NCBI RefSeq assembly: GCF_003461955.1
Contig: NZ_QTYB01000007.1
Coordinates: forward strand, 154,888 to 215,175
DNA: 60,288 bases
Source of the DNA: Ruminococcus sp. AM36-2AA
GTDB lineage: Bacteria; Bacillota; Clostridia; Lachnospirales; Lachnospiraceae
Direction of reading: 5' to 3'
The notes under the pieces are model-generated. The model did not search any database, was not told the DNA's origin, and saw only the letters and a program-made list of their open reading frames with translations. Numbering within the stretch: the stretch's first letter is position 1; the number at the start of each line of letters is the position of its first letter. This document shows positions 1 to 9,175 of the stretch, piece by piece. The translations under genes and the position numbers were made by a program.

Positions 1-145
1 AGAAAAATCATCTACGATACTCGACCACAAGCACAAGATGATAGTATAGTAAGAATGCTAAATGTGCGTTATTATCTAAATTTATTGTATTTTAATTTTT
101 ATTATTCGACTAAATATACTATACTATGATTAGGATACTCTATCA

Positions 146-200
146 AGTAGGTAACAGACGCAATTCATCTCCCACCTTAGAGGTTGGAGTCTTCTTGCTA
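146..200 (-). mobile_element. IS200/IS605-type right-end hairpin (solo remnant)
   Basis: On the minus strand the order is GCAAGAA, an imperfect hairpin (CTCCAACC / GGTGGGAG), then TGAA. This is the same arrangement as the right end of the intact IS200/IS605 element at 44231 (GCAAGAA, CCCC...GGGG hairpin, TCAA). No tnpB or tnpA lies on the side where it would be expected; the truncated permease begins immediately beside it. It is therefore either an internally deleted element or a small non-autonomous one. The first 145 bases hold only AT-rich sequence and I see no gene in them. Orientation is inferred from the comparison. Confidence 0.5.
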
Positions 201-506
201 GAAGAAGATAAACGGATCTAACGCTGACAGGATCTTCCGGTTCATTCCGCAGGCGATCCCGAGAGCTGTTCCTGCTATAAACACCAGCACCATCGCAATT
301 CCAAGTCGTCTCATGCTTGCAACTATATGATACATAAGGGGATAACCTTTATAACCGTTTTCCCACAGATTCCAAAAAGCATTCAGCACATCTTTTACCG
401 ATGGAATAAATGTAGGATTAAAACAGTTCAGCGCACTTCCCAGGATCCACACTCCCAGTACTGCTGCTACGGAGAGCACTGAAATTTTCATGTAATTCTT
501 TTTCAT
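198..506 (-). pseudogene. Truncated ABC transporter permease (SsuC/TauC-like), N-terminal part only
   Basis: The 102 residues match the N-terminus of nitrate/sulfonate/taurine-type ABC permeases. There is a first membrane segment at about residues 8-28, the family pattern of FIPSVKDV, and a second membrane segment at about 68-88. The frame stops right after LDPFIFF, where family members continue LRPIPPLAWIPL with the coupling loop. The stop codon is created by the IS-type hairpin sequence at about 198-201, so the coding part of the membrane domain has been lost. A ribosome-binding site (AAAGGATG) precedes the ATG. It cannot work as a permease. The rest of the operon is not visible in this window. 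Confidence 0.75.
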
Positions 507-743
507 TGCCTTTCACATCCTTTTCTCTGATCTGTCCCCGATTATAGTTTTTCATATATTTTTTCTCAATAAAGGATTCCGAAATCGTTATCCGTTTTCA
601 GATAGTTTTTAGCTGTTTTTCGATTATTTTTGTGTAAATCTGACTGTTTTTCAAAGGATTTTCAGGCTTTTGTGAAATCGTACTCACTCAGGCTGTATCC
701 TGCTTTGCAGATATTTTGCATCCGGCACTCTCTGTTTTTATGC

Positions 744-816
744 AAAAAAAGAACTGCCGGGTTCTGATCTTCATCCTGAAATGGATTTCTATCAGAACTG
801 ACAGTTCTTCTTTTTG
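744..816 (-). terminator. Long hairpin terminator after clpB
   Basis: On the minus strand a long stem (AAGAACTG...CAGTTCTT, with an inner CAGTTCTGAT/ATCAGAAC stem) is followed by a run of seven T. It begins about 30 bases after the clpB stop. The remaining bases between 507 and 743 are AT-rich upstream sequence of the truncated permease; I see no other gene there. Confidence 0.75.
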
Positions 817-847
817 TCAATCTATCATAACTTTATGGAGTTATTTT

Positions 848-3430
848 TTACTTCGTGCTGACGGTAAACTCTCCGTCCTTCACATCCAGCACAATGGTAT
901 CTCCGGCATGTACATCACCGGAAAGGATCTTCTTGGCTGTCAGTGTCTCCACGTAATTCTGGAGATAACGCTTCAGAGGACGTGCACCGTAAACCGGATC
1001 ATAACCGTTGTCCACTACCATCTGTTTGGCAGCATCTGTAAGCTCCAGGGAAAGCTCCTGGTCAGCCAGACGGTCACTGAGCTCTTTGACCATAAGATCT
1101 ACGATCTTGCCAACGTTATCCTTGGTCAGCGGCTTGAACATGATGATCTCATCCAGACGGTTCAAAAACTCCGGACGGAAGTGGCCACGAAGGTCATTCA
1201 TAACCTGCTCCTGTGCCTCCGGCTTGATGTCACCCTTCTCATCGATACCGTCAAGAAGGTACGGAGAACCAATGTTGGATGTCATGATCAGGATCGTGTT
1301 CTTGAAATCAACGGTACGTCCCTGTGAATCTGTGATACGGCCATCATCCAGTACCTGCAGAAGCACATTGAATACATCCGGGTGAGCCTTCTCGATCTCA
1401 TCGAAAAGAACAACGCTGTACGGTTTTCTTCGAACAGCTTCTGTCAGCTGACCGCCTTCCTCATATCCAACATATCCTGGAGGCGCTCCGATGAGACGGG
1501 ACACGGAATATTTCTCCATGTACTCACTCATATCGATACGCACCATATTCTGCTCATCGTCAAACAGTGTGGCAGCCAGAGTCTTGGCAAGCTCTGTTTT
1601 ACCAACGCCGGTTGGTCCAAGGAACAGGAAGGAACCAATTGGTTTGGTCGGATCTTTGATTCCGGCTTTGGAACGAAGGATCGCATCTGTTACGAGACGT
1701 ACACCTTCATCCTGTCCTACTACACGTTTGTGCAGCTCATCCTCAAGGCCCAGAAGCTTCGTTCTCTCGCCCTCAGTCAGCTTGGTTACCGGAATGCCGG
1801 TCCATCTGGAAATGATACGTGCGATCTCATCATCTGTAACTGCCTCATGTACCAGACTTCTGTCACTTTCTTTAACCTGTTTTTCTTCAACTTCCAGCTG
1901 CTGCTGAAGCTTCGGCAGCTCGCCGTACTGCAGCTCGGCAGCTTTCTCCAGATCGTAATTCTGTTTTGCTTTCTGGATCTGTTTATTGATATCCTCGATC
2001 TGCTCACGTAATTTCTGGAGCTTCTCTACGGAATGTTTCTCATTATCCCACTGTGCTTTCTGGGTATTGAAGGTATCCCGCATTTCTGCAAGCTCTTTCT
2101 GCAGATCTGCCAGACGCTCCTTACTTAAGTTGTCCGTCTCTTTTTTCAGAGCAGACTCCTCGATCTCCAGCTGCATGATCTTACGTCTCTGCTCATCCAG
2201 CTCTGTAGGCATGGAATCCAGTTCCGTCTTGATCAGTGCACAGGCCTCATCAACAAGGTCGATGGCCTTATCCGGAAGGAAACGGTCTGTAATGTATCTG
2301 TGTGAAAGTGTGGCAGCTGCAACCAGTGCGCTGTCTGTGATCTTAACACCGTGGAATACCTCATATCTCTCCTTCAATCCACGAAGGATGGAAATGGTAT
2401 CTTCCACTGTAGGCTCATTTACCATAACCGGCTGGAAACGACGGGCAAGTGCTGCATCCTTCTCAATATACTGGCGGTACTCATCCAGAGTTGTGGCACC
2501 GATACAGTGCAGCTCACCTCTGGCAAGCATAGGCTTCAGCATATTTCCTGCATCCATGGCACCATCTGTCTTACCGGCACCGACGATCAGATGAAGCTCA
2601 TCGATGAACAGAATGATCTGTCCTTCGCTCTTCTTCACTTCCTCAAGTACTGCTTTCAGACGTTCCTCAAACTCACCACGATACTTGGCACCTGCAACCA
2701 GTGCTCCCATATCCAGGGCAAAAATCTTCTTGTTCTTCAGGCCTTCCGGTACATCCCCTGCCACAATACGCTGTGCCAGTCCCTCGATGGCTGCTGTTTT
2801 ACCAACACCAGGCTCACCGATGAGAACCGGGTTGTTCTTGGTCTTACGGGAAAGGATACGGATAATATTACGGATCTCCATATCACGGCCGATCACCGGA
2901 TCAAGCTTCTGATTTCTGGCTTTCTCCACAAGATCCTCGCCATATTTATTCAGGGTGTCATAGGTTGCCTCCGGGTTATCGCTGACAACTCTCTGGTTTC
3001 CTCTGACTGTAGATAATGCCTGAAGAAAACGCTCTCTGGTGATTCCAAACTCATTAAAGATCTTCTTCATGCTGGGGCTTGGATTCTTCAGCATGGAAAG
3101 GAACAGATGCTCAACAGAGACATACTCATCTCCCATAGCCTTCGCTTCATCCTCAGCACTGACCAGTGCCTTGTTCAGATACTGGCCAAACCGAAGCTCA
3201 CCACCGGAAACCTTAACCTTTGCATCCAGTGCTTTCTTAACTGTGTCAATAAAATATTCCTTCTGGATCTCCATCTTCTCGATCAGTTTGAGAATCAGGC
3301 TGTCCTCCTGTGTCAGCAATGCATACAGAAGGTGTTCCTCCTCGATCTCCTGATTGCCATATTCATAAGCAACCTTCTCAAGATCCTGGACAGCCTGTAC
3401 GGATTTCTGTGTAAACTTACTGATGTTCAT
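848..3430 (-). CDS. clpB: ATP-dependent disaggregase ClpB
   Basis: Hsp100 protein-disaggregating ATPase that works with DnaK to rescue aggregated proteins in the cytoplasm. The 860 residues are the full family length. In order they contain two Clp N-terminal repeats (about 1-145), a first AAA+ module with Walker [10 protein letters not shown] and Walker B ILFIDELH, a coiled-coil middle domain (about 400-525) that separates ClpB from ClpA/ClpC, and a second AAA+ module with Walker [10 protein letters not shown] and Walker [14 protein letters not shown]. The [17 protein letters not shown] pore-loop region is intact. The gene is monocistronic, closed by its own terminator, and preceded by a CIRCE operator, so HrcA heat-shock control is expected. 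Confidence 0.97.
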   Translation of the reverse strand: MNISKFTQKSVQAVQDLEKVAYEYGNQEIEEEHLLYALLTQEDSLILKLIEKMEIQKEYFIDTVKKALDAKVKVSGGELRFGQYLNKALVSAEDEAKAMGDEYVSVEHLFLSMLKNPSPSMKKIFNEFGITRERFLQALSTVRGNQRVVSDNPEATYDTLNKYGEDLVEKARNQKLDPVIGRDMEIRNIIRILSRKTKNNPVLIGEPGVGKTAAIEGLAQRIVAGDVPEGLKNKKIFALDMGALVAGAKYRGEFEERLKAVLEEVKKSEGQIILFIDELHLIVGAGKTDGAMDAGNMLKPMLARGELHCIGATTLDEYRQYIEKDAALARRFQPVMVNEPTVEDTISILRGLKERYEVFHGVKITDSALVAAATLSHRYITDRFLPDKAIDLVDEACALIKTELDSMPTELDEQRRKIMQLEIEESALKKETDNLSKERLADLQKELAEMRDTFNTQKAQWDNEKHSVEKLQKLREQIEDINKQIQKAKQNYDLEKAAELQYGELPKLQQQLEVEEKQVKESDRSLVHEAVTDDEIARIISRWTGIPVTKLTEGERTKLLGLEDELHKRVVGQDEGVRLVTDAILRSKAGIKDPTKPIGSFLFLGPTGVGKTELAKTLAATLFDDEQNMVRIDMSEYMEKYSVSRLIGAPPGYVGYEEGGQLTEAVRRKPYSVVLFDEIEKAHPDVFNVLLQVLDDGRITDSQGRTVDFKNTILIMTSNIGSPYLLDGIDEKGDIKPEAQEQVMNDLRGHFRPEFLNRLDEIIMFKPLTKDNVGKIVDLMVKELSDRLADQELSLELTDAAKQMVVDNGYDPVYGARPLKRYLQNYVETLTAKKILSGDVHAGDTIVLDVKDGEFTVSTK

Positions 3431-3518
3431 AGGCTTCCCTCCTATTCTATGATTCTATGAAAAACATTTCCAATATTCTCATACCGGAAATGCTGTGCTT
3501 TTTTCTTGTTCTAGGAGA

Positions 3519-3561
3519 AATATAACACTATTTGTTAGCACTGTCAAGAGGTGAGTGCTAA
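3519..3561 (-). promoter_or_regulatory. clpB sigma-A promoter overlapped by CIRCE (HrcA) operator
   Basis: The inverted repeat TTAGCACTG-N9-GAGTGCTAA at 3535-3561 matches the CIRCE consensus with one mismatch. On the minus strand TTGACA (3542-3547), 17 bases, then TATATT (3519-3524) form a near-consensus promoter. The operator covers the -35 box, so bound HrcA would block RNA polymerase. The start codon of clpB is about 90 bases downstream. Confidence 0.93.
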
Positions 3562-3596
3562 TTTTTTGTGAAGATTTTGTGAGCCGTAAAATGAAA

Positions 3597-3760
3597 AACT
3601 AATTTCCGCCTTTAGCCCTTTATGTTCTTTTGTTGGAAGGTGTTTCTTTACGAGCTCAAGTTTCAACTCCTTACTATACTGTTTCCTAGCCATAAAAATA
3701 TGCTCCTCATATGATAGATTTTTGGATATTTCCATTGTCTACCATATGGGGAGCATATCA
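3597..3760 (-). pseudogene. IS3-family transposase OrfA remnant with terminal repeat
   Basis: A minus-strand frame beginning at about 3693 reads MARKQYSKELKLELVKKHL, which is the start of an IS3-type OrfA helix-turn-helix protein, and has a GAGGAG ribosome-binding site. Similarity ends after about 20 residues, and the frame then runs into the clpB upstream region. The sequence at 3736-3760 (TGTCTACC...GCATATCA, i.e. minus-strand TGATATGC...TAGACA) looks like the terminal inverted repeat of such an element. Only the left end of the IS is left. Family assignment rests on this short match. Confidence 0.55.
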
Positions 3761-3901
3761 ATCCAACGGTTTTCAGTGCTTTTTTCATATTACTTTATTG
3801 AATATCCCTCATTCTGCCTATATAAGTGAAACTTAGCGAAACTTAAATTAAATCTCTTTCAGACAATTCAATTTGGATATTCACCAACTGTGGATTATTT
3901 C

Positions 3902-5641
3902 TCAGTGCACCAGTTTCCAACTTACCGCCTGCTGCCTTGCATCCACAAATCTCTTATAAATACCTTCCTGTTTCATTAATTGCTCATGTGTTCCCTGCTG
4001 TGCAATTCTTCCTTTTTCAACAACCACAATCTGGTCTGCATGTCTGACTGTTTTTAATCTGTGGGCAATCATAATAATCGTTTTTTCCTTTGTAAGTGCA
4101 TCTACTGCATCCATCAGCTCCTTTTCATTCTCCGGATCAACATTTGCCGTTGCTTCATCCAATATGACGATTGGCGCATCCTTCATAATCGCTCTGGCTA
4201 TCGAAATACGCTGCTTCTCACCACCGGAAAGTGTGGCTCCTCCTTCTCCGATCACTGTGTCATATCCATTCGGAAGTTTGCTGATGAAATCATGACAACA
4301 TGCTTTCTTCGCCGCTTCCATCACTTCCTCATGGCTTGCATCCTGACGTCCGAATTTAATATTATTCTCAATGGTATCTGCAAACAAATACACAGACTGA
4401 AATACAAATGAAAAATTACGCATCAGACTGTTCATACTATAGTCTTTTACATTCACGCCTCCAAGTGTCACTTCCCCTAAATCCACATCCCAGAATCTGG
4501 CAATCAGATTGCAAAGTGTTGATTTTCCTCCACCAGACGGTCCAACAATTGCTGTCGTCGTTTTCTGTGGGATAGAAAGTGATACATCATCAATAATCTT
4601 CCGTTTGTCATAGGAAAATGAAACGTTAGAAAGTCTGATATCGTAATTTTCCGGCTGTATTTCTTTACCGTCGATATCCATGGTATCCAGCTCCAATATT
4701 GCATTTGCTTTATCTACACATACGCTTACCACATGTAAAAGAGATGAATAATTCCCTGCACATTCCAGACTGGCATAAAGCATAAATGCTGAGATTGTCA
4801 TACCAATTGCATAGACCGCACTCATAGTTCCATTAATATAAAAATATGCACTGCATGCTACGATTACCGCACCTGTGATTTTTGTTATGACGCTTTGCAG
4901 AAAATGATAAGGGACAAACAACATCTCCATCTTTGTATTAATCTTTTTGCATGCTTCATTTGCATCATTTAATCTTTTCGCCTGTTTCCCAAGCAAGTTA
5001 TATGATTTAACTTCTGATATTCCCTGCAGATACTCCATGATCTGGTTTACAAGCTCCGTATCGCATACCACTTTTTGCTCTGAATCTTTTTTACCCGCAT
5101 TCTGCATCACAGAATTGACCCCAAAGAAAATAAGTACTCCTGCTGCAGCTGTCAGTCCGATTCTCCAGTCAAAAAGAAACAGCATAAGAATGATCATGGA
5201 TGTTTCCAGAATTCCCTGCATGGTCAGCATAACCACTCTCGCAGCCACATCGCCAAGTATTTCCATTGTATTGGTTGTAATGGAAGAAATTTCCCCGATA
5301 CTATTGGAATTGAAATACCCCATCGGCAGATATCGCAGATGTTCTGCAATCTTGATTCTCATAAAAGCACTTGCATTATATCCTCCCTCTGTCTGAAGCA
5401 CTGTAGAGTATCTCTTGCAGATTACGTCGACTACAATTGCAAGAACCATAATCGCAACGGAGCCTCCAATATATTTTCCTATTGGTTTTCCACTCAGCAA
5501 ACCGATCAATATGTACATAATAGCCGGTATCTTCATTGCTGAAGCAAGCGCCTCTACGAGTCCGATCACTATCGACAGTTTAAATTTATTACCATTTTCC
5601 CTGCCTGAAAAACGAAAGAATTTTGCCAGAATTCCAAACAT
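3902..5641 (-). CDS. ABC transporter half-protein, permease plus ATPase (second partner)
   Basis: A 579-residue half-transporter with an N-terminal six-helix membrane domain (about 20-300) and a C-terminal ATPase domain. The ATPase shows Walker A GPSGGGKST, signature LSGGEKQR, Walker B IVILDEATA and H-loop IAHRLKTV, so its nucleotide site looks complete. It begins 1 base after the preceding half-transporter at 5643, and the two presumably form a heterodimer. The WDVD motif after Walker A resembles the YbtP/YbtQ and IrtA/IrtB group of exporter-fold siderophore transporters. Substrate and direction cannot be read from sequence; export of a drug or peptide is equally possible. A TetR gene lies upstream. 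Confidence 0.88.
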   Translation of the reverse strand: MFGILAKFFRFSGRENGNKFKLSIVIGLVEALASAMKIPAIMYILIGLLSGKPIGKYIGGSVAIMVLAIVVDVICKRYSTVLQTEGGYNASAFMRIKIAEHLRYLPMGYFNSNSIGEISSITTNTMEILGDVAARVVMLTMQGILETSMIILMLFLFDWRIGLTAAAGVLIFFGVNSVMQNAGKKDSEQKVVCDTELVNQIMEYLQGISEVKSYNLLGKQAKRLNDANEACKKINTKMEMLFVPYHFLQSVITKITGAVIVACSAYFYINGTMSAVYAIGMTISAFMLYASLECAGNYSSLLHVVSVCVDKANAILELDTMDIDGKEIQPENYDIRLSNVSFSYDKRKIIDDVSLSIPQKTTTAIVGPSGGGKSTLCNLIARFWDVDLGEVTLGGVNVKDYSMNSLMRNFSFVFQSVYLFADTIENNIKFGRQDASHEEVMEAAKKACCHDFISKLPNGYDTVIGEGGATLSGGEKQRISIARAIMKDAPIVILDEATANVDPENEKELMDAVDALTKEKTIIMIAHRLKTVRHADQIVVVEKGRIAQQGTHEQLMKQEGIYKRFVDARQQAVSWKLVH

Positions 5642-5642
5642 A

Positions 5643-7403
5643 TCATTCTCCCTCCTTCACCGTATCTTTTACAGAAATATGGGCATCCCACATTTCCTTA
5701 TAAAGCGGGCATGACACCAATAGTTCCTCATGTGTGCCATGTGCTGTTACATTTCCATCATTTACGACAAAAATCTGATCACTGTCCTTAATGGTAGATA
5801 GCCTGTGTGCAATTACGATCAGTGTCTTCCCTGCTACCAGTTTTGCGATAGAATTCTGCAGAATCGCCTCGTTTTCCGGATCCGTGTAAGCAGTTGCCTC
5901 ATCAAGGATCACGATCGGAGCATCCTTCAGCATCGCTCTTGCAATCGAGATACGCTGTCTCTCGCCTCCTGACAGATGTCCTCCTGCACCCCCTACAACC
6001 GTATCAAATCCGTTCTCAAGCTGCATGATAAATTCATAGCATCCGCTTTTCTTTGTCACCTCGATGATCTGTTCATCTGTAGCCTCCGGATTTCCCTGTC
6101 TGATATTTTCACGTACCGTTTCATTGAACAGATAATTATCCTGTGCAACATATGCAATTTTCCGATTAAAATCTGCAAGCGACATTTCTTTGACATCAAC
6201 TCCACCGATTTTAATACTTCCGGAATCCACATCCCACAAGGACGCAATCAGCTTTGCGATGGTCGACTTGCCGCTTCCGGAAGGTCCTACGATTGCATTT
6301 ACCGTTCCTGCTTTCAGCTCCATAGTTACTCCATGCAGAATCTCTTTGTCGTGATAACCAAATCTGACTTTTTCAAGCGTAACGGAATTATCTTTGGGAG
6401 CTCTTTCACTTTTCTCCGGACGTTCAAGCTCCGGCTGTTCCAGAATTCCCGCCACTTCACCGACGATTACTCCAATTTTTCCAAGATCATCTGTGTAAGA
6501 TCCCACTGTAATCAACGGTCCAACGATTCCAAGTGATAAAATAATACAGATGACAAAATCAGGAACCGCAAGTGTTCCATTCGCTACATAATGTGCCCCC
6601 AACGGCAATACCGTAAGAAGCGTATAAGGTGTGACCACCATCATCAGTCCATGAAAAATCGAGCACCGTTTCATCCAGGAAATAAAGGAATCCGCATATT
6701 CAAAAGCCGCCTTTGTAAATTTGGCATAAGAACTTTCTGTCTTTCCAAATGCCTTGATTACTTCAATTCCGTCAATATATTCCACTGCCGCATCATTCAG
6801 ATCTTTTGTTGTCTGAACTGTTCTTTCAAAACTTGGCTTATAATCCAGCATCATTCCAAAATAAGAGAAAAGTCCAACGATAACTGGAACCAAAGACCAA
6901 AGTGCCAGTCTCCAGTCTGTCAGAAAGAAATAAATTAAAATCACAACCGGCGCCAGCAGATTGGACGTGAATTCCGGGACAATATGCGCCAGTGTTGTCT
7001 CGATACTGTCGATTCTTTCCACCATGATATTCTTAAATGTGCCGGAGGATGTATCCTTTACATAACCAAGAGGTACTCGTATCAGTTTGTCACAGCAGGA
7101 TTTTCTTATATTTGCGAGTACTGCAAACGTCGCTTTATGCGACAATGCTGTCGAGAGTGAATGAAGCAATTCTGCAATGATAAACGACAATGCAATCAGA
7201 ACCGCTTTTGCAAGATATGTTTTAAACTCCTTTTCACCATTTAAAAACAGCTTTACTACATCTGCAATAATAAAATACGGCAAAATCTTAAAAATCACAT
7301 TTCCTATTGCAAGTAACACACTCCATACATAGGCAATTCTTTTTTGTCCGGCCCATGTCAGGATCCAGCTGACTGCCGACTTCTTTTTTTCTTTCATATC
7401 CAT
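5643..7403 (-). CDS. ABC transporter half-protein, permease plus ATPase (first partner)
   Basis: A 586-residue fused permease and ATPase, the first gene of a two-gene operon. The membrane domain spans about residues 20-310. The ATPase domain has Walker A GPSGSGKST, signature LSGGERQR, Walker B IVILDEATA and H-loop IAHRLSTI. Both partners keep the catalytic Glu, unlike heterodimeric exporters that have one degenerate site. The start has a GGAGTG ribosome-binding site. A 16-bp palindrome lies just upstream at 7436-7451, and the same palindrome recurs before the 15.3 kb operon. The substrate is unknown. Confidence 0.88.
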   Translation of the reverse strand: MDMKEKKKSAVSWILTWAGQKRIAYVWSVLLAIGNVIFKILPYFIIADVVKLFLNGEKEFKTYLAKAVLIALSFIIAELLHSLSTALSHKATFAVLANIRKSCCDKLIRVPLGYVKDTSSGTFKNIMVERIDSIETTLAHIVPEFTSNLLAPVVILIYFFLTDWRLALWSLVPVIVGLFSYFGMMLDYKPSFERTVQTTKDLNDAAVEYIDGIEVIKAFGKTESSYAKFTKAAFEYADSFISWMKRCSIFHGLMMVVTPYTLLTVLPLGAHYVANGTLAVPDFVICIILSLGIVGPLITVGSYTDDLGKIGVIVGEVAGILEQPELERPEKSERAPKDNSVTLEKVRFGYHDKEILHGVTMELKAGTVNAIVGPSGSGKSTIAKLIASLWDVDSGSIKIGGVDVKEMSLADFNRKIAYVAQDNYLFNETVRENIRQGNPEATDEQIIEVTKKSGCYEFIMQLENGFDTVVGGAGGHLSGGERQRISIARAMLKDAPIVILDEATAYTDPENEAILQNSIAKLVAGKTLIVIAHRLSTIKDSDQIFVVNDGNVTAHGTHEELLVSCPLYKEMWDAHISVKDTVKEGE

Positions 7404-7435
7404 TCACTCCTTACTTTCGTTTTATTGTTATTTTT

Positions 7436-7451
7436 GTTAGTTCTATCTAAC
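7436..7451. promoter_or_regulatory. Palindromic operator upstream of the ABC exporter genes
   Basis: GTTAGTTCTATCTAAC has perfect 5-bp arms and a near-symmetric core. It lies 33 bases upstream of the exporter start codon and just downstream of an AT-rich TATATATAA stretch on the minus strand that could be a -10 region. A sequence identical at 14 of 16 positions lies at 15380-15395. Confidence 0.6.
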
Positions 7452-7573
7452 TTATATATAATAAAACAGGCGGCCTATTGGCACCAGCCACCTGATATTA
7501 TTATCCTGTCGGATTCTCGTTCAGAAATCCAGAACATGCAACACATACATTCTATTCCGGATTCTTACATCAG

Positions 7574-8203
7574 TTATACCGGAAACTCAATATTCCACAA
7601 TCGTTCCCAGCCACCTGTATTGAATTCTTTCAGCTGATGCACATTTTTCTTTGCAGTCTCTCTATCTATATCATGCTCAATGATCTGAAATACTGATGAA
7701 AAAAATCCCGTATAGATCATATGCATAAGGCTTTCCTCTACAATCGGTATTTTCACACCGTTCTCTTTCATCTTTTCCATATATTTCAGGCTGGACTTCA
7801 TTTCCCGCTCTACCATATTGTGTATGAATAGTTCAAATTTTCCACTGTCTCCGCATTTCAACAATAATCTGAAATTATCATAATGATCATAGATATAATC
7901 AACCATCTGCTCCATCCCATCACTGGATGTATCCGACATATTCCTTGTCTGATCACTGGCAGAAAGCTTTTCAAATTCCTCAACGATCTGATCATATATC
8001 TGATAAATGTGTTCCATATAGGGATCCGTCAGCGCATCAAAAAGCGCCTCTTTCGTCGGATAATACTTGTAAAATGCACCAGTAGTAAGTCCTGCATCTT
8101 TTACAATGTTTCTTAAAGATGCTCCGGTCAGACCATCTTTCAGGAAATGTTTTCTGGCTGTATTTAATATATTTTTTTGTGTATCTTCTGCTTTTGTTGA
8201 CAT
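7574..8203 (-). CDS. TetR/AcrR family transcriptional regulator
   Basis: About 209 residues from the preferred start. The N-terminal helix-turn-helix (about 8-55) reads LRNIVKDAGLTTGAFYKYYPTKEALF, the typical TetR pattern. The C-terminal ligand domain is divergent. An upstream GTG at 8257 could extend the protein by 18 residues, but that codon lies inside a 36-bp palindrome. The ATG at 8203 has an AGAGGA ribosome-binding site, so I prefer it. The gene is upstream of and co-oriented with the ABC exporter pair, which suggests that it represses the exporter and itself. The ligand is unknown. Confidence 0.9.
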   Translation of the reverse strand: MSTKAEDTQKNILNTARKHFLKDGLTGASLRNIVKDAGLTTGAFYKYYPTKEALFDALTDPYMEHIYQIYDQIVEEFEKLSASDQTRNMSDTSSDGMEQMVDYIYDHYDNFRLLLKCGDSGKFELFIHNMVEREMKSSLKYMEKMKENGVKIPIVEESLMHMIYTGFFSSVFQIIEHDIDRETAKKNVHQLKEFNTGGWERLWNIEFPV

Positions 8204-8232
8204 TCTTTTCGTATCCTCTAAAGTTCTTTTCA

Positions 8233-8268
8233 AAAATATAACAGTGCTATATAGCACTGTTATATTTT
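8233..8268. promoter_or_regulatory. Perfect 36-bp palindrome at the tetR promoter
   Basis: Two 18-base arms (AAAATATAACAGTGCTAT and its exact reverse complement) meet at 8250/8251. A TTGACA box lies at 8286-8291, and a TAAAAT -10 box (8264-8269, 16-base spacer) overlaps the palindrome edge. Position and symmetry fit an autoregulatory operator for the adjacent TetR protein. The transcribed palindrome could also fold into a hairpin. Confidence 0.75.
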
Positions 8269-8429
8269 AACTCATTACAGGAATTTGTCAAGTCTGCTGT
8301 TTAGATTTTTTATTTTCCCTTGTATTCAGTTTCCACTTAGCAGATACATTCTCATTTTATAAGTCTTTCACAAAGACCTTCTTTCAAAATACAACTTCCG
8401 ATAATCTATCTGTCTCAATAATTGTTTCG

Positions 8430-8666
8430 AGCATACTCTCCGGAAAAACGAAATGGGTCGCATGCTCGTAAATAACAGACTCCACCCTGCATGTGTGTGG
8501 ATCGTCCACGTAGGAATCATCCATTGCAGACTTTGCAATCTGATAGATTGGACCTGTTTCCGGGAGAAACCGCTACCTTATCTTCATAGTCTCCTGCAAA
8601 TCTACATTGTACCAGCGCAGATATTTTCCCTTCATACGATAACATCTGGTATCCAGTCCGCATGGC
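8430..8666 (-). pseudogene. Chimeric scar: hydrolase fragment joined to methyltransferase fragment
   Basis: Bases 8431-8511 closely match 12070-12150, the C-terminal part of the frameshifted thioesterase gene. Bases 8511-8666 match 13240-13397, the middle of the methyltransferase gene. Order and strand are those of the 12-13.7 kb cluster, but about 1.1 kb between the two segments is missing. This is a decayed partial copy of that cluster with an internal deletion. It has no usable reading frame. Bases 8270-8430 show no recognisable gene. Confidence 0.8.
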
Positions 8667-8674
8667 CTACAGGA

Positions 8675-8910
8675 AAGGTCTTCGGTCAGGTGCCCACAAA
8701 CATGAACAGCAACAGATAGAAGCAAGTATCTGGGAACAGATTGACAGTGGTAATGAAAATGACTATATTCACTTCCATCTTCGAAAAGCTAACGGAACTT
8801 ATTTTTCTGTGCTTGATCATGGAAGAATTGTAGAGAGTCCGCAATACGGAAAAGTATTTTACGTATTGTTCATGGATTGGGAAGATATGCATATTCGTTA
8901 CAGTCTATAA
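8675..8910 (+). pseudogene. PAS-domain fragment of a sensor protein
   Basis: The plus-strand frame contains IEASIWEQIDSG, then YIHFHLRKANGTYFSVLDHGR and YGKVFYVLFMDW. This pattern resembles PAS-fold domains of Lachnospiraceae GGDEF or kinase sensors. The frame has no credible start and stops right after the PAS-like core, so no output domain remains. It directly abuts the chimeric scar at 8666. I see no gene between 8911 and 9175. Confidence 0.45.
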
Positions 8911-9175
8911 TGGGGACGGTGTTTATGGCTTTTTTACTGTCCCCAGTGACACCCCATTAGATATCGAAATTCAGCCTTAGTATAAATCTGCACATTCAAC
9001 AATACAGCTTTGCAAGCAGACTTTTGGCGGTTATTCCCTATTACTATTACAAAATGTATATGCGTATTTTTATGTAATGCACGAATCCAAATATAAAGAA
9101 CCTATTCATAACACGAACGGGAATAGAAAATCAAAAAGCGACCATTCTACATGATGGATATACAGTGATAACTCC

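Noticed and set aside
1..129. Open frame of 42 codons at the window start
   Set aside because: No start codon, very AT-rich composition and no family pattern; it may be chance.
8911..8935. GGGGAC...GTCCCC inverted repeat after the PAS fragment
   Set aside because: The loop is long and no T-run follows, so it is not a convincing terminator or operator.
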